Positions 1-9,014 of a stretch of 64,000 nucleotides of DNA are shown here, piece by piece. Positions within the stretch are counted from its first letter, which is position 1. The number at the start of each line of letters is the position of its first letter. Below the pieces are notes generated by a model, which was given only the letters and a program-made list of their open reading frames with translations, was not told the origin of the DNA and did not search any database. The stretch covers positions 1 through 64,000 of the forward strand of contig NZ_JAIOUQ010000007.1 in assembly GCF_019931065.1 (NCBI RefSeq), given 5' to 3'. Position numbers and translations under genes: made by a program. Source of the stretch: Methanobacterium spitsbergense. GTDB taxonomy: Archaea; Methanobacteriota; Methanobacteria; Methanobacteriales; Methanobacteriaceae.

Positions 1-187
1 CTAAAAAAAATCCAAAAATTCCAAAAATATAAAAAAATTTATGAGACTACCTCTATTTAAAATTAAAACCAAACTTACTTTTTATTTTTTGCTTAAAAAA
101 TCTAATATTCATAATACTTTGAAAGATAAAAAAAATTTTAAATCAAAATAAGTTTATCAAAAAATAAAAAAGAAATTGATGGTGTAG

Positions 188-1183
188 TTATAAAGTTACA
201 CCCATGTCGAGCTGTTCAGTTAATTCTTTGTATCTGTTACGGATGGTTACTTCTGTAACACCGGCAATGTCTGCAACATCTCTTTGAGTTTTTCTTTCAC
301 CTAGAAGTACAGATGCTATATATAATGCTGCTGCAGCAACACCTGTTGGTCCTCTTCCCGATGTAAGCCCTTTTTCCATTGCTTTTTCAATTATTTCTAT
401 AGCTTTTGACTGAACTTCACCTGAAAGGCTTAGTTCACTTGCGAATCTTGGAACGTAGTCAACTGGTGATGTTGGGGGCAGTTTAATGTTTAGTTCCCTT
501 GTAAGGAACCTGTAAGTTCTTCCAACTTCTTTTTTACTGACTCTTGAGACTTCTGCTATTTCATCAAGTGTTCTTGGAACATTACATCTTCTACATGCTG
601 CATATAGTGATGCTGCAACTACTCCTTCAATACTTCTTCCACGAATTAGCTTATTTTCAACAGCGTTCCTGTAAACTACTGATGCAGCTTCCCTAACACT
701 TCTTGGAAGCCCCAATCTTGATGAATCCCGGTCTAATTCGCTCAGAGCGAATGCAAGGTTTCTTTCGGTTGCACCGGATATTCTGATCTTTCTCTGCCAT
801 TTTCTGAGCCTGTACCACTGTGCACGATTTCTGGCAGGTATGTCACGACCGTATATATCTTTATTTCTCCAGTCGATCATGGTTGAGAGTCCCTTGTCAT
901 GTATTGTATATGTTATTGGTGCACCGACTCGGGTTCTTTTATCACGTTGTTCATGGTCAAATGCCCTCCATTCAGGACCCATATCTACCAAATTATCATC
1001 AATAACAAGGCCACATGCTCCACAAACTATTTCTCCACGTTCATGGTCATTTATAAGTTTATCAGAGCCACATTCTGGGCATTTAGTTTCAATTTTTTCA
1101 ATTTCTGAAACGTCCTGTTTCATTTGTTCCTTTTCTGAAACATTTGGCTCCAAATTTTCGTCCTCAACTACATCGTGTTTCAT
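188..1183 (-). CDS. tfb: Transcription initiation factor IIB (TFB)
   Basis: This protein is the archaeal TFIIB homologue, which binds the TBP-TATA complex and recruits RNA polymerase. The 331 residues hold an N-terminal zinc ribbon (Cys35, Cys38, Cys54, Cys57), a B-reader/linker segment containing [11 protein letters not shown], and two cyclin-like repeats at about residues 130-215 and 230-315. The second repeat carries the [16 protein letters not shown] signature. About 30 acidic residues precede the ribbon, so translation might instead begin at Met21. The start overlaps the gar1 stop codon by four bases, so the two genes are probably co-transcribed and translationally coupled. Family assignment is secure from direct sequence reading. 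Confidence 0.97.
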   Translation of the reverse strand: MKHDVVEDENLEPNVSEKEQMKQDVSEIEKIETKCPECGSDKLINDHERGEIVCGACGLVIDDNLVDMGPEWRAFDHEQRDKRTRVGAPITYTIHDKGLSTMIDWRNKDIYGRDIPARNRAQWYRLRKWQRKIRISGATERNLAFALSELDRDSSRLGLPRSVREAASVVYRNAVENKLIRGRSIEGVVAASLYAACRRCNVPRTLDEIAEVSRVSKKEVGRTYRFLTRELNIKLPPTSPVDYVPRFASELSLSGEVQSKAIEIIEKAMEKGLTSGRGPTGVAAAALYIASVLLGERKTQRDVADIAGVTEVTIRNRYKELTEQLDMGVTL

Positions 1184-1455
1184 TTCGTCCTTCGTTTCCG
1201 TCGCCCCCGTTTTTCTATCTTTTTTGAGGATATGTACAAAGTTTCTCCAACTCGATTTTCAAGATTTCTAGAATTTTTTGCAAAGACTTTTACAGAGATA
1301 TATTGACATTTTGTTGGACCAAATACATCATAAATAGTCCCAAACTTTTTGTTATCCTTTGTAAAAACAGACAAACCAAAACCCGGTGTTTGATCAGATT
1401 TTAATATGACCCTGTTCCTATTGGAGATGTGTGATATTTTTCCCAGTTGTTTCAT
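1180..1455 (-). CDS. gar1: H/ACA RNP component Gar1-like RNA-binding protein
   Basis: This small basic protein of 91 residues matches archaeal Gar1, a beta-barrel subunit of the H/ACA ribonucleoprotein that guides rRNA pseudouridylation. The core [19 protein letters not shown] segment is characteristic, and the C-terminus is very basic ([10 protein letters not shown]). I chose the ATG at 1455 because a GAGGG Shine-Dalgarno lies just upstream; a TTG five codons earlier is possible but poorly placed. TATA-like stretches lie about 30 and 58 bases upstream. The gene ends in the ATGA overlap that starts tfb, an arrangement I recall from other Methanobacteriales. Confidence 0.88.
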   Translation of the reverse strand: MKQLGKISHISNRNRVILKSDQTPGFGLSVFTKDNKKFGTIYDVFGPTKCQYISVKVFAKNSRNLENRVGETLYISSKKIEKRGRRKRRTK

Positions 1456-1580
1456 TAACCCTACCCTCAAACCGAAAGTTTTATATAATATTTATTGTCG
1501 AAAGAACTTATATTTAAACATTTCGATAGTTTTAAAAGTAGAAATCGAGGTGTAATAGATGACATATCCTTTATTATGGA

Positions 1581-2639
1581 TTAAGAAGAGCTTGAATCGC
1601 TATTTTTCAGAAGCCTACCATAATAAGCTGTTGTAAATGCCCCTACTATTGTAGGCATTAAATAACTTACAATACGATCAATCAAACTTGCAGCAATAAC
1701 AATATCTGCAGGAACCCCCACTACTAGAAAAAGTCCAACCATGGTTGCTTCACGAAGTCCCAAAGCTCCCGGAATGGTTGGAAGAATAGTTATCAAAATT
1801 CCTATTGTATAAATGATTATCATAGGAATAATAGGGGGAAATGATCCAACAGCAACAAAACAAAGGTACATTCTCAACATATCCGTACCCCACATTGCGA
1901 ATGAGATGGCAAGTCCTAATGTAAACATTTTATGGTCTTGAAGGACTGTTGCGAATCCTGTTGAAAATCTATCTACATAATAAATAATTTGATCTGTAAC
2001 TTGAGCAAAAGTTAATTCCTTTTTTGTAAGCTTTATGAAGAATGGGAATAAAGAACGGGCAATAGAAAGTATAATCCTTTCAGCTATCTCTCTTTTAACA
2101 CCTACATATATTAAAAGTCCGAAAAAGGACATGGTTATAATTATTAGAAAACTTATGAAGAGAGAACTCCAGAAACCAATATTCCAAGTTGAAATCATGT
2201 AAACAGCAAAACCCGAAACAAGCACAAATGGAAAAAATTCAAAAACTCTGTCGGCACTTGCAGAAACAAAAGCAAGATCGAATGAAATTCCCTCAAACTT
2301 GCTCAATAAATATGCTCGCATTGGTTCACCACCAGCAGCTCCGGGGGTAAGGTTATTGCCAAATAAACTAGTGAACATCATTACAAATAACTTATTAAAT
2401 CTGGGAGATTTATCAATAACCTTCAAAATCAGAGACCAGCGAACAGTCCATGCACCAATAATCACGATCTCTAAAATTAAAGCAATTAATATAATTAGAG
2501 GGTTTGATTTACTTAAAACATCTAGTATATCCTGTATTCCAACAACAAATGAGATTATAAAAATTATAAAAGCACCAATTATTATAGTTGCGATTATTTC
2601 CCATTTATGGTCGCTTATTAAGTCAGAAGTAGTCTGCAT
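1581..2639 (-). CDS. Flippase-like integral membrane protein (UPF0104/LPG synthase TM family)
   Basis: This 352-residue protein has about eight hydrophobic helices and belongs to the UPF0104 / lysylphosphatidylglycerol-synthase transmembrane family. The GNNLTPGAAGGEPMRAYLLSK loop, broken here only by family variation, and the late TIGILITILPTIPGALGLREA segment are the conserved family signatures. Relatives include MprF flippase domains and archaeal AglD-like proteins. In archaea the substrate is mostly unknown, with lipid or lipid-linked sugar translocation a reasonable inference. It stands alone, between gar1 and the RraA-like gene. No strong Shine-Dalgarno is visible before the ATG. Confidence 0.85.
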   Translation of the reverse strand: MQTTSDLISDHKWEIIATIIIGAFIIFIISFVVGIQDILDVLSKSNPLIILIALILEIVIIGAWTVRWSLILKVIDKSPRFNKLFVMMFTSLFGNNLTPGAAGGEPMRAYLLSKFEGISFDLAFVSASADRVFEFFPFVLVSGFAVYMISTWNIGFWSSLFISFLIIITMSFFGLLIYVGVKREIAERIILSIARSLFPFFIKLTKKELTFAQVTDQIIYYVDRFSTGFATVLQDHKMFTLGLAISFAMWGTDMLRMYLCFVAVGSFPPIIPMIIIYTIGILITILPTIPGALGLREATMVGLFLVVGVPADIVIAASLIDRIVSYLMPTIVGAFTTAYYGRLLKNSDSSSS

Positions 2640-2737
2640 CTTAAAAAAATATAGTGGGGGTCATATATCAAGTTATCTATCAATCTTATAACTACCAATT
2701 AATTATGCTAAAATTAAGTAATTAACTGATTATTTCA

Positions 2738-3421
2738 TTATTTAATATCTAAAATGTCTAGAAATGATTTTCCATTTTTAAGCTGAAGCACTAAATTGTC
2801 TTCGTTACTTAATATATTATACGCCTCTTTGAAGACTTCCTCAGCTATTTCATGAGGAACACAGACAACACCACATTCATCCCCAATTATAAGATCACCG
2901 GGGTGTATTGTTGTTTCCCCACATATGATTGGAATGTTAATCTTTCCTTCTGCCAGAGGCTTTCCTGCATTGGGAATAATAGCCCTCGAAAATACAGGGT
3001 AATCTACTTTTTTAACTCCTGAAACATCTCTACTGGCACCATAAACTACAGTTCCAGAAAGACCTTCTATTTGGGCAGTCGTAGATGCCATTTCGCCCCA
3101 AACTGCAGGATCATCATTATCACAACATATAATCAGGATATCTCCCTTTTCTGCAGCATATATGCCTTTTATAACTGTTCCCCAGTCATTGGCAGAGGTT
3201 TTTACAGTTGTGGCATTACCCATAATTTTGAAACTATTTTTTACAGGTTTTAATCCTTCAAGAACCCCAGTTTGATCGGTTATATTTCTCATTGCATCCG
3301 ATACCTGTGATGTTGTTAAGGTTGAGCTAGATAACTTTGAACTTGAAGATTTATTCGAAAATTGAAATAAAAAATTTTCAGGAGAGAGTTTCCCCTTCAT
3401 AATTTTCCCTTTTTTATCCAT
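2738..3421 (-). CDS. RraA-like / HMG aldolase family protein
   Basis: The 227 residues match the RraA family, which covers the RNase E inhibitor RraA, 4-hydroxy-4-methyl-2-oxoglutarate aldolases, and archaeal copies often attached to hexulose-phosphate synthase. The key segments are VWGEMASTTAQIEGLSGTVV followed by YGASRDV, which supplies the family's metal- and substrate-binding Arg-Asp pair. A second family motif, IHPGDLIIGDECGVVCVP, lies near residue 175. Since archaea lack RNase E, a small-molecule lyase role is more likely than RraA activity. The start could be Met1 or Met8. It follows the DUF211 gene by six bases, so the two form an operon. Confidence 0.82.
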   Translation of the reverse strand: MDKKGKIMKGKLSPENFLFQFSNKSSSSKLSSSTLTTSQVSDAMRNITDQTGVLEGLKPVKNSFKIMGNATTVKTSANDWGTVIKGIYAAEKGDILIICCDNDDPAVWGEMASTTAQIEGLSGTVVYGASRDVSGVKKVDYPVFSRAIIPNAGKPLAEGKINIPIICGETTIHPGDLIIGDECGVVCVPHEIAEEVFKEAYNILSNEDNLVLQLKNGKSFLDILDIK

Positions 3422-3427
3422 TAAAAA

Positions 3428-3724
3428 TCAATCCTGAGGAGTTGTAACTTCTTCAATTAATTTTGTTCCAGCAACAACTTCATCAACACTATGAATTGAT
3501 CCACCATATTCTTCTATGGCTTTGGTAATTTCATCAAAATCCAAGTCATCTCCCTGCATTGTAACTTTGATATTTTCAGTTTCCTTATCAATTTCCATAA
3601 GTGTGATATTAACTCCATCAACTCCACGTATTTCACTTAGATATTTAGCAAATGAGGGAATTATTGGTTCATGAGGTTTTAATATGTCCAGAACTATTCT
3701 TATTAGGCCTTTTGCCACTTTCAT
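3428..3724 (-). CDS. DUF211 family protein
   Basis: This 98-residue protein is a DUF211 family member, a small ferredoxin-like-fold protein found mainly in archaea, whose biochemical role is not established. The sequence opens with KGLIRIVLDILKPHEP, typical of the family, and continues with the VDGVNITLMEID and EYGGSIHSVDEV segments. A TTTCCTCC complement on the plus strand shows a GGAGGAAA ribosome site right before the ATG. It is the first gene of a two-gene unit with the RraA-like gene, so a shared metabolic role is possible but unproven. Confidence 0.88.
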   Translation of the reverse strand: MKVAKGLIRIVLDILKPHEPIIPSFAKYLSEIRGVDGVNITLMEIDKETENIKVTMQGDDLDFDEITKAIEEYGGSIHSVDEVVAGTKLIEEVTTPQD

Positions 3725-4062
3725 TTCCTCCGAATTTTTTTTAAATTTATTAATTAAATTTTAAAGTATTTAAAATATACAGTAATATAACTCTTGAATC
3801 AAAAATATTTAAACTTTACATTAAGCATTTCTTATTTTTATGATTAATTCTGAGATTATACTTTATTAGGATCAACATAAAACATTCCATTTTTTAATAG
3901 GAACTCAGAATTATCATTAATATGGATTTTAAAGAGTTGTATGGTTTAAAAGAGAGATAACTGGCATTTCTTCATAACCATTTTATTTACTTCAATTTTA
4001 TATATGAGTTAGGTTATAATATTTTGTAGATACTTATTCAACATCATAAAAAGGGCTTACAA
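3725..4062. other. Divergent spacer with a long-loop inverted repeat
   Basis: This gene-free spacer separates the leftward DUF211 unit from the rightward Toprim-dnaG unit, so it should hold two divergent promoters. TATA-like AT runs occur on both sides. A perfect nine-base inverted repeat (AATTCTGAG at 3846-3854, CTCAGAATT at 3904-3912) encloses 49 bases. No reading frame or tRNA-like fold is visible. Confidence 0.5.
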
Positions 4063-4503
4063 ATGAGTTTTAAAAAATTGTCTTGTATTATGGAGGAACT
4101 CAAGATCTGTGCGGAGCAGGGAATGCCAATACTTATCGAGGGAAAAAAAGATGAAAAAGCTTTAAAATATCTTGGTATAAATGGCAATTTCATTCAAGTC
4201 TCAGGCTCAGGATTAAAATTATTCGAAATAGCAGAGATAGCGGCAGAATCATCCTCTAAAGTAATTATACTTACTGACTTTGATAAAAAAGGCATAGAAC
4301 TTGCCAAAAGACTTGCTGAGGATATACAAAGTCTTGGTTCTTACCCCAATCTTGAGATACGGAGAAAGATCATGGGTATTACCCGTAAATTTATTAAAGA
4401 TATTGAGAGCCTCCCAAGACATATGAAACAATTAGAACTCGAAGAATGCCCAAATGGTGTAAATGATAGTTACTATCATCAGCATTTCTGTTTCAGATAC
4501 TGA
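4063..4503 (+). CDS. Toprim domain protein (RNase M5-like)
   Basis: The protein carries a Toprim fold: the glutamate strand [19 protein letters not shown] near residues 20-37, and the acidic DxD-like segment [18 protein letters not shown] near residues 70-88. It resembles small archaeal stand-alone Toprim proteins of the RNase M5/primase group, which are thought to cut or process nucleic acids. Its activity in archaea is not known to me. It lies just upstream of dnaG, another Toprim protein. The last dozen residues are encoded by DNA that forms perfect hairpins, and the stop codon lies inside one, so the C-terminal tail may be of low functional value. Confidence 0.8.
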   Translation: MSFKKLSCIMEELKICAEQGMPILIEGKKDEKALKYLGINGNFIQVSGSGLKLFEIAEIAAESSSKVIILTDFDKKGIELAKRLAEDIQSLGSYPNLEIRRKIMGITRKFIKDIESLPRHMKQLELEECPNGVNDSYYHQHFCFRY

Positions 4504-4543
4504 TGCCCAATGGCATGATATTACTAATATCATTACAAGTATC
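4463..4543 (+). promoter_or_regulatory. Branched hairpin element between Toprim gene and dnaG
   Basis: Four perfect inverted repeats sit together here. ATGATAG (4463-4469) pairs with CTATCAT (4473-4479). GATACT (4496-4501) pairs with AGTATC (4538-4543), enclosing two further hairpins: ATGCC/GGCAT (4503-4507, 4512-4516) and GATATT/AATATC (4517-4522, 4526-4531). The result looks like a three-way junction starting at the Toprim stop codon and ending ten bases before the dnaG Shine-Dalgarno. A translational control element or processing site is an inference. Confidence 0.5.
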
Positions 4544-4567
4544 TAATACATGAAGGGAGGCCCAAAA

Positions 4568-5713
4568 ATGGGAAAAGAAGAAATAAGTACAACTAAATAT
4601 CTCATTCACGCTCAAATTAATGCTAATGGTATTGTTGAAAAACCCGATGTTGTGGGGGCAATTTTTGGCCAAACAGAGGGACTTTTAAGCAATGACCTTG
4701 ATTTAAGAGAATTACAGAAAACAGGAAGAATAGGCAGGATAAAAGTTAATATAAATTCCAAAGCAGGCCGGTCTAAAGGAGAAATAGTAATACCATCAAG
4801 TCTTGACCGGGTGGAGACAGCCATATTAGCTGCATCACTTGAAACTATCAATAGGGTTGGACCTTGCGAGGCTTATATACAAGTTTCAAAGGTTGAAGAT
4901 GTCAGGGCTGTAAAAAGAAGAAAAGTTGTTGACAGGGCAAAAGAACTCTACAAAGGAATGATGGAGGAAGTAACTCCTGAAAGCCTCAAAATGATAGAGG
5001 AAGTCAAGGAAGCAATGAGAATACATGAAATTGCAGAATATGGTGATGAAAGACTTCCCGCAGGACCTAATGTAATATCTTCAGATGCAATACTAGTTGT
5101 TGAGGGTAGAGCCGATGTTCTAAATCTCCTTCGTTATGGTGTTAAAAATTCCATTGCTGTGGAAGGTGTAAGTGTTCCAAAAACTGTTGCAGAATTAACA
5201 AAACATAAAACAGTTACAGCATTCCTTGATGGTGATAGAGGTGGAGATCTTATATTGAAGGAACTGCTTCAAGTTGGAGAAGTTGATTACGTTACCAGAG
5301 CACCAAGAGGAAAAGAAGTAGAAGACCTTACTAAAGATGAGGTAATGGTAGCTCTCAGGGATAAGATTCCTGTAGAACAGATTTATCAAGATGTGGGCGT
5401 TAAAGTTGAGAAGGTTGAACCAAAGGGCCCAGACAGGAACACGGTATTAAAGGGAATATTAAAAGATCTAGAAGGATCTGGAAATGCAGAAATTTTGGAC
5501 GACACATTGAACATCTTAAAAGAAGTCAAAGTTGAAAATCTGTATGATGAACTTAAAACTGTTAACAACAGTGCATATGCAGTTGTATTTGACGGAGTCA
5601 TAAGCCAAAGACTTATAGATATGGCCAAAGAAAAGGGTTTAAAACATATAGTAGCTGTTAGAATGAGCGAAGTTGTAAAAAAACCAAGCCCTATTAAAGT
5701 AATTACTAGATAA
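4568..5713 (+). CDS. dnaG: Archaeal DnaG-type primase / exosome-associated protein
   Basis: This is the archaeal DnaG homologue, a Toprim protein reported both to have primase activity and to be a subunit of the archaeal exosome that binds poly(A)-rich RNA. The N-terminal region (GAIFGQTEGLLSNDLDLREL) is diagnostic. The Toprim core follows at about residues 165-240, with VVEGRADVLNLLRYG supplying the catalytic glutamate and TVTAFLDGDRGGDLI the DxD motif. I place the start at ATG 4568 because GGGAGG lies just before it; an ATG 18 bases upstream would put that site inside the gene. The product has 381 residues. The neighbouring Toprim and AAA genes run in the same direction. Confidence 0.95.
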   Translation: MGKEEISTTKYLIHAQINANGIVEKPDVVGAIFGQTEGLLSNDLDLRELQKTGRIGRIKVNINSKAGRSKGEIVIPSSLDRVETAILAASLETINRVGPCEAYIQVSKVEDVRAVKRRKVVDRAKELYKGMMEEVTPESLKMIEEVKEAMRIHEIAEYGDERLPAGPNVISSDAILVVEGRADVLNLLRYGVKNSIAVEGVSVPKTVAELTKHKTVTAFLDGDRGGDLILKELLQVGEVDYVTRAPRGKEVEDLTKDEVMVALRDKIPVEQIYQDVGVKVEKVEPKGPDRNTVLKGILKDLEGSGNAEILDDTLNILKEVKVENLYDELKTVNNSAYAVVFDGVISQRLIDMAKEKGLKHIVAVRMSEVVKKPSPIKVITR

Positions 5714-5773
5714 ATTTAATTGATTTGATGTTAAATAATACATCAAGGAATTAGGATAGATGATAAAGACATT

Positions 5774-5807
5774 CAGGGATAGATTGTAAGTTACGATCTA
5801 ATCCCTG
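5774..5807 (+). promoter_or_regulatory. Strong hairpin directly before the ribosome site of the LonB-like gene
   Basis: CAGGGAT (5774-5780) pairs with ATCCCTG (5801-5807) and the stem continues as AGAT with ATCT (5781-5784, 5796-5799) with a single bulged A. The GGGGGT ribosome-binding site (5807-5812) and a T-run follow at once, with the ATG at 5820. It could end dnaG transcripts or gate translation of the next gene. Structure is seen; function is inferred. Confidence 0.5.
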
Positions 5808-5819
5808 GGGGTATTTTTT

Positions 5820-7331
5820 ATGTATGTGAACATGAAAAAAGAGTTTTTAGGAGATATAACAACTACAAAAGACATAATTATACCTAAAGATCCCCTTGAA
5901 AGAGTTATTGGACATGAAGATATTATAAAATTCGTTAAAATCGCAGCAAAACAAAGAAGAAACCTCTTGCTCGTAGGCCCTCCAGGAATTGGAAAATCAT
6001 TAATAGCACAAGCAATATCATTTCATCTAGCAGATCCCAATGAAGAAATAACCGTTGTAAATAATCCTGAAAGACCTGAAAGACCATTTGTCGAAACAAA
6101 AACACGCAAAGAGATGGAAAACGAGAAAATAGATCTTGAAAGGGCAGAAGGCAATTTAGTTGACCCTGAAAATGTACCAGAAGCTGTTGCCGATAGATTA
6201 GGATTTAGATGTGTCAATTGTGGAGGATACAATAACGCATATCAAAGTATATGCCCTAAATGTGGTGCTGATAAATACTCACATATAAACGCCCGGAGAA
6301 AACATTTAGGCGATCTTTTAGGTATGTTTGAAATGAATGAAGGCTCTGTAAATATACCACAAGAAAGGGTTACAACAACCAGATTGAAAAATGGTAGAGA
6401 GGAAGTTGTTATTTACGAACGTGTAGATGGCGAAAGTATAAAGATACTTGACCAGCATGCACTTGAAAAGAGAAGAGAGCTGGTAGAAGAAAAGCCTAAA
6501 AATGTAATTGTGCCACTTGATAGGAAGGTATTCATTCAGGCTACAGGAGCAAGTGAAACAGAACTTCTAGGAGATGTTCGCCATGATCCATATGGAGGAC
6601 ATCCTGAACTTGGAACACAGCCATATGAACGTGTAGTTCCTGGAGCAATCCACGAAGCTCATGAAGGTGTTCTTTTTATTGATGAAATAGTGCATATCGC
6701 TCCTTTGCAGCGTTATATTTTCAGTGCTATGCAGGATAAGGTATTTCCAATAGTTGGGAGAAATCCACAAAGTGCTGGAAGCTCTGTCAAAGTTGATAAT
6801 GTTCCATGTGACTTTATTTTCATAGCCGCATGTAACATGAGGGATGTTCAATATATATTGCCACCATTACGTTCAAGAATCCAAGGTGAGGGTTATGAAA
6901 TCCTCATGCGCACTACAATGCCAGATACTGAAGAAAATCAGTCTAAAATTGCTCAATTTGTTGCTCAGGAAATAAAAATGGATGGTAAGATTCCTCATGC
7001 AACTAAAAATTCTATTAAACTATTGATCGGAGAGGCAAGGAGAAGAGCTGAGGCAATAGACGATAAAAAAAACTCATTAACACTTAGATTAAGAGATCTA
7101 GGTGGAGTTGTGCGTATGGCTGGAGACATGGCAGTTATGGATGGGAGTGATCTAATAGGTGAAAATCATATGTCATTTGCCATAGAAAATGCTACTTCAA
7201 TTGAAGATCAAATAATTAAAAGATACAAATCATATGAAAATGCTATGCATAAGGATCTATCAAGTTCTCAACATATGGGTAGTGGAAAAACTAATAATCC
7301 AAATGAAAACGTTGACAGAAGCTACATGTAA
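5820..7331 (+). CDS. LonB-like AAA+ ATPase lacking the protease domain, with zinc ribbon
   Basis: The AAA+ module closely matches archaeal LonB: Walker [18 protein letters not shown] near residue 45, Walker B GVLFIDEIVHIA near residue 285, then VPCDFIFIAACNM and LRSRIQGEGYEILM. The C-terminal helical part SLTLRLRDLGGVVRMAGD is also LonB-like. Two things differ. The region between Walker A and B has no membrane helices but contains a Cys4 ribbon (CVNC near 128, CPKC near 143). The protein stops after the AAA lid in a polar tail, so no Ser-Lys protease domain exists. It is probably a chaperone-type or remodelling ATPase; the client is unknown. It sits behind dnaG and before xerA. Confidence 0.82.
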   Translation: MYVNMKKEFLGDITTTKDIIIPKDPLERVIGHEDIIKFVKIAAKQRRNLLLVGPPGIGKSLIAQAISFHLADPNEEITVVNNPERPERPFVETKTRKEMENEKIDLERAEGNLVDPENVPEAVADRLGFRCVNCGGYNNAYQSICPKCGADKYSHINARRKHLGDLLGMFEMNEGSVNIPQERVTTTRLKNGREEVVIYERVDGESIKILDQHALEKRRELVEEKPKNVIVPLDRKVFIQATGASETELLGDVRHDPYGGHPELGTQPYERVVPGAIHEAHEGVLFIDEIVHIAPLQRYIFSAMQDKVFPIVGRNPQSAGSSVKVDNVPCDFIFIAACNMRDVQYILPPLRSRIQGEGYEILMRTTMPDTEENQSKIAQFVAQEIKMDGKIPHATKNSIKLLIGEARRRAEAIDDKKNSLTLRLRDLGGVVRMAGDMAVMDGSDLIGENHMSFAIENATSIEDQIIKRYKSYENAMHKDLSSSQHMGSGKTNNPNENVDRSYM

Positions 7332-7447
7332 ACAATGAATTCAAAAAAAATATAAACGCAAAAAAAATATAAACAAGACCAAAGATACAACAATAATAAT
7401 TATCAGAAAATCAATAATAAATTCAATTAAACTTATATCACACTAAC

Positions 7448-8443
7448 ATGAATCCTTACCCAAATCAACACTGGAAAAATCTAGAAGGAGGTTCAGCAAA
7501 TTTGCAAAGAGCAGTTCCTGGTGAATCAGATTATATTCTTAGAGAGAATATATTAGATGCCTTTGACTTTCCGGAGATGATAGAAGATTATTTGATTGAA
7601 CTTGAGATAAGGAACTACTCTAAGAACACCATCAAAACGTACCGGTCTATAATTAATAATTTTCACAGATTTTTACAAAAAGAAGAAGATCTTTACGACG
7701 AAAGACTTGTTTTAAGGGCATTTAAAAGGTACATACGCTACTTGAAACGTGAAAAAAATGTTTCACAAAATTATATATATCTTGTAACAGTTGTTGCAAA
7801 GAAATTCTTTGAATTTGGTGGTATTGGGGTCCTAAAAGATGTTAAAACTCCTAAAAGAACAAAATCTCTCCCTAAATCTCTCAATGAAAATGAGGTAATC
7901 AATTTAATTAATGCTATGGATAAAAATGGAGATGAAGGGGTTAAATCAGAACATTCAGAATTTTTAAAACTTAGAAACAAGGTTATATTAGCTTTACTAT
8001 ACTCTTCTGGTCTAAGGGTCTCAGAATTAGTTAAACTTCATAGTGATAGTGTTGATTTAAGAGATAGAACTCTTAGAATTAGGGGAAAGGGGGAAAAAGA
8101 TCGGATTGTTCTTTTTGATGAAGAAACTAAGGAATTACTCGAAGGTTACATTTTAAAAAGAGGAGATCATAGTGATTATCTTTTTGTTAACAGATCCGGC
8201 AATCATTTAACTCCTAGATATATTCAAATGATGATTAAAGACTATGCAAAAGCTGCAGGTATTAAAAAAAGAGTAACTCCTCATATATTAAGACATTCAT
8301 TTGCAACACATTTGTTAAAGAATGGTGTTGATATTAGAGCCATACAACAACTTTTGGGTCATGCTAATCTAAGTACTACACAGATATATACCAGTGTGGA
8401 TATGCATACCCTTAAAAATGTTTATGATCGTGCCAAAAACTAG
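7448..8443 (+). CDS. xerA: Tyrosine recombinase XerA-like
   Basis: This 331-residue protein is a tyrosine recombinase of the archaeal XerA type, expected to resolve chromosome dimers at a dif site. It has an N-terminal SAM-like core-binding domain (about residues 40-130) and a catalytic domain with Arg in [12 protein letters not shown], Lys in GKGEKDRIV, the [12 protein letters not shown] box, the late His in [14 protein letters not shown] and the nucleophilic Tyr in the same segment. A roughly 40-residue N-terminal extension precedes the usual start. No phage genes adjoin it, which favours a housekeeping role over a mobile-element integrase. I could not identify a dif sequence nearby. Confidence 0.9.
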   Translation: MNPYPNQHWKNLEGGSANLQRAVPGESDYILRENILDAFDFPEMIEDYLIELEIRNYSKNTIKTYRSIINNFHRFLQKEEDLYDERLVLRAFKRYIRYLKREKNVSQNYIYLVTVVAKKFFEFGGIGVLKDVKTPKRTKSLPKSLNENEVINLINAMDKNGDEGVKSEHSEFLKLRNKVILALLYSSGLRVSELVKLHSDSVDLRDRTLRIRGKGEKDRIVLFDEETKELLEGYILKRGDHSDYLFVNRSGNHLTPRYIQMMIKDYAKAAGIKKRVTPHILRHSFATHLLKNGVDIRAIQQLLGHANLSTTQIYTSVDMHTLKNVYDRAKN

Positions 8444-9014
8444 TTATTTTTTTATGGATTGTATGATAATTTATTGAGATTTTTTTTATTTTCTAAATTA
8501 TATTTTTTCAAGTTGAATCAGTAATAATATGTTAAATTTAGTAAAAAATCCTATTAATGTACAAAAATTGCAAAAACATCTCTACTTTAAAGAGGACATA
8601 TACCTCAAATAATACAAATTCATGTGTTGATAAGTTTTTCTATTTTTCATATATCCTAAATCCCAGATCAATGACCAAATAAAACATAGAAAAGATTGAA
8701 AATTTTTCTTGAATAATAATTTATAAAAATCCAGAAATTTGATAAATAGAATAAATTCAAAATATCAATATTTGAAATGGTTCAGATTCCTTAATAAAAT
8801 TTTGAATATCAAATAATCAAAGTAGATCAAAGAAAAAAAGTATTTATAATATTTTAACCTAACAATTAAAGGGAACTCATATAGGTTCCTTTCTGGGGTG
8901 GGGAAACCCTTTTTACCATCCAAATATATTTAATCGTTTTCTTTAAGTTATAACGATTTTCACATTAATTTTAGACAATAAGTTTAACTTATTAATAATG
9001 TTTGGAGGAATTTA
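8444..9014. other. AT-rich spacer between xerA and bioY
   Basis: The first 400 bases are almost pure A and T and hold no credible reading frame. The last 170 bases contain the likely bioY promoter, leader hairpins and two palindromes, described separately. A dif site could lie here given the adjacent recombinase gene, but I could not recognise one. Confidence 0.5.
8842..8993 (+). promoter_or_regulatory. bioY promoter, leader hairpins and palindromic operator candidates
   Basis: A TATA box (TTTATAATA, 8842-8850) predicts a transcript start near 8870. The leader would begin with a hairpin (GGAAC 8872-8876 with GTTCC 8885-8889, extended by AAA/TTT pairs), followed by GGG-GAAA-CCC plus five T residues (8900-8914). 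Two palindromes follow: AATCGTT (8932-8938) with AACGATT (8952-8958), and AATAAGTT (8977-8984) with AACTTATT (8986-8993) around a single T. The second lies eight bases before the GGAGG site of bioY and is the best operator candidate. Which regulator or ligand acts here is unknown. Confidence 0.5.

Noticed and set aside
820..1271. Open frames on the plus strand across the TFB gene
   Set aside because: They are complementary shadows of tfb, with no ribosome site and no recognisable protein features.
8444..8840. A dif site near xerA
   Set aside because: I could not find a convincing pair of 11-base half-sites with a six-base centre resembling known archaeal dif sequences.
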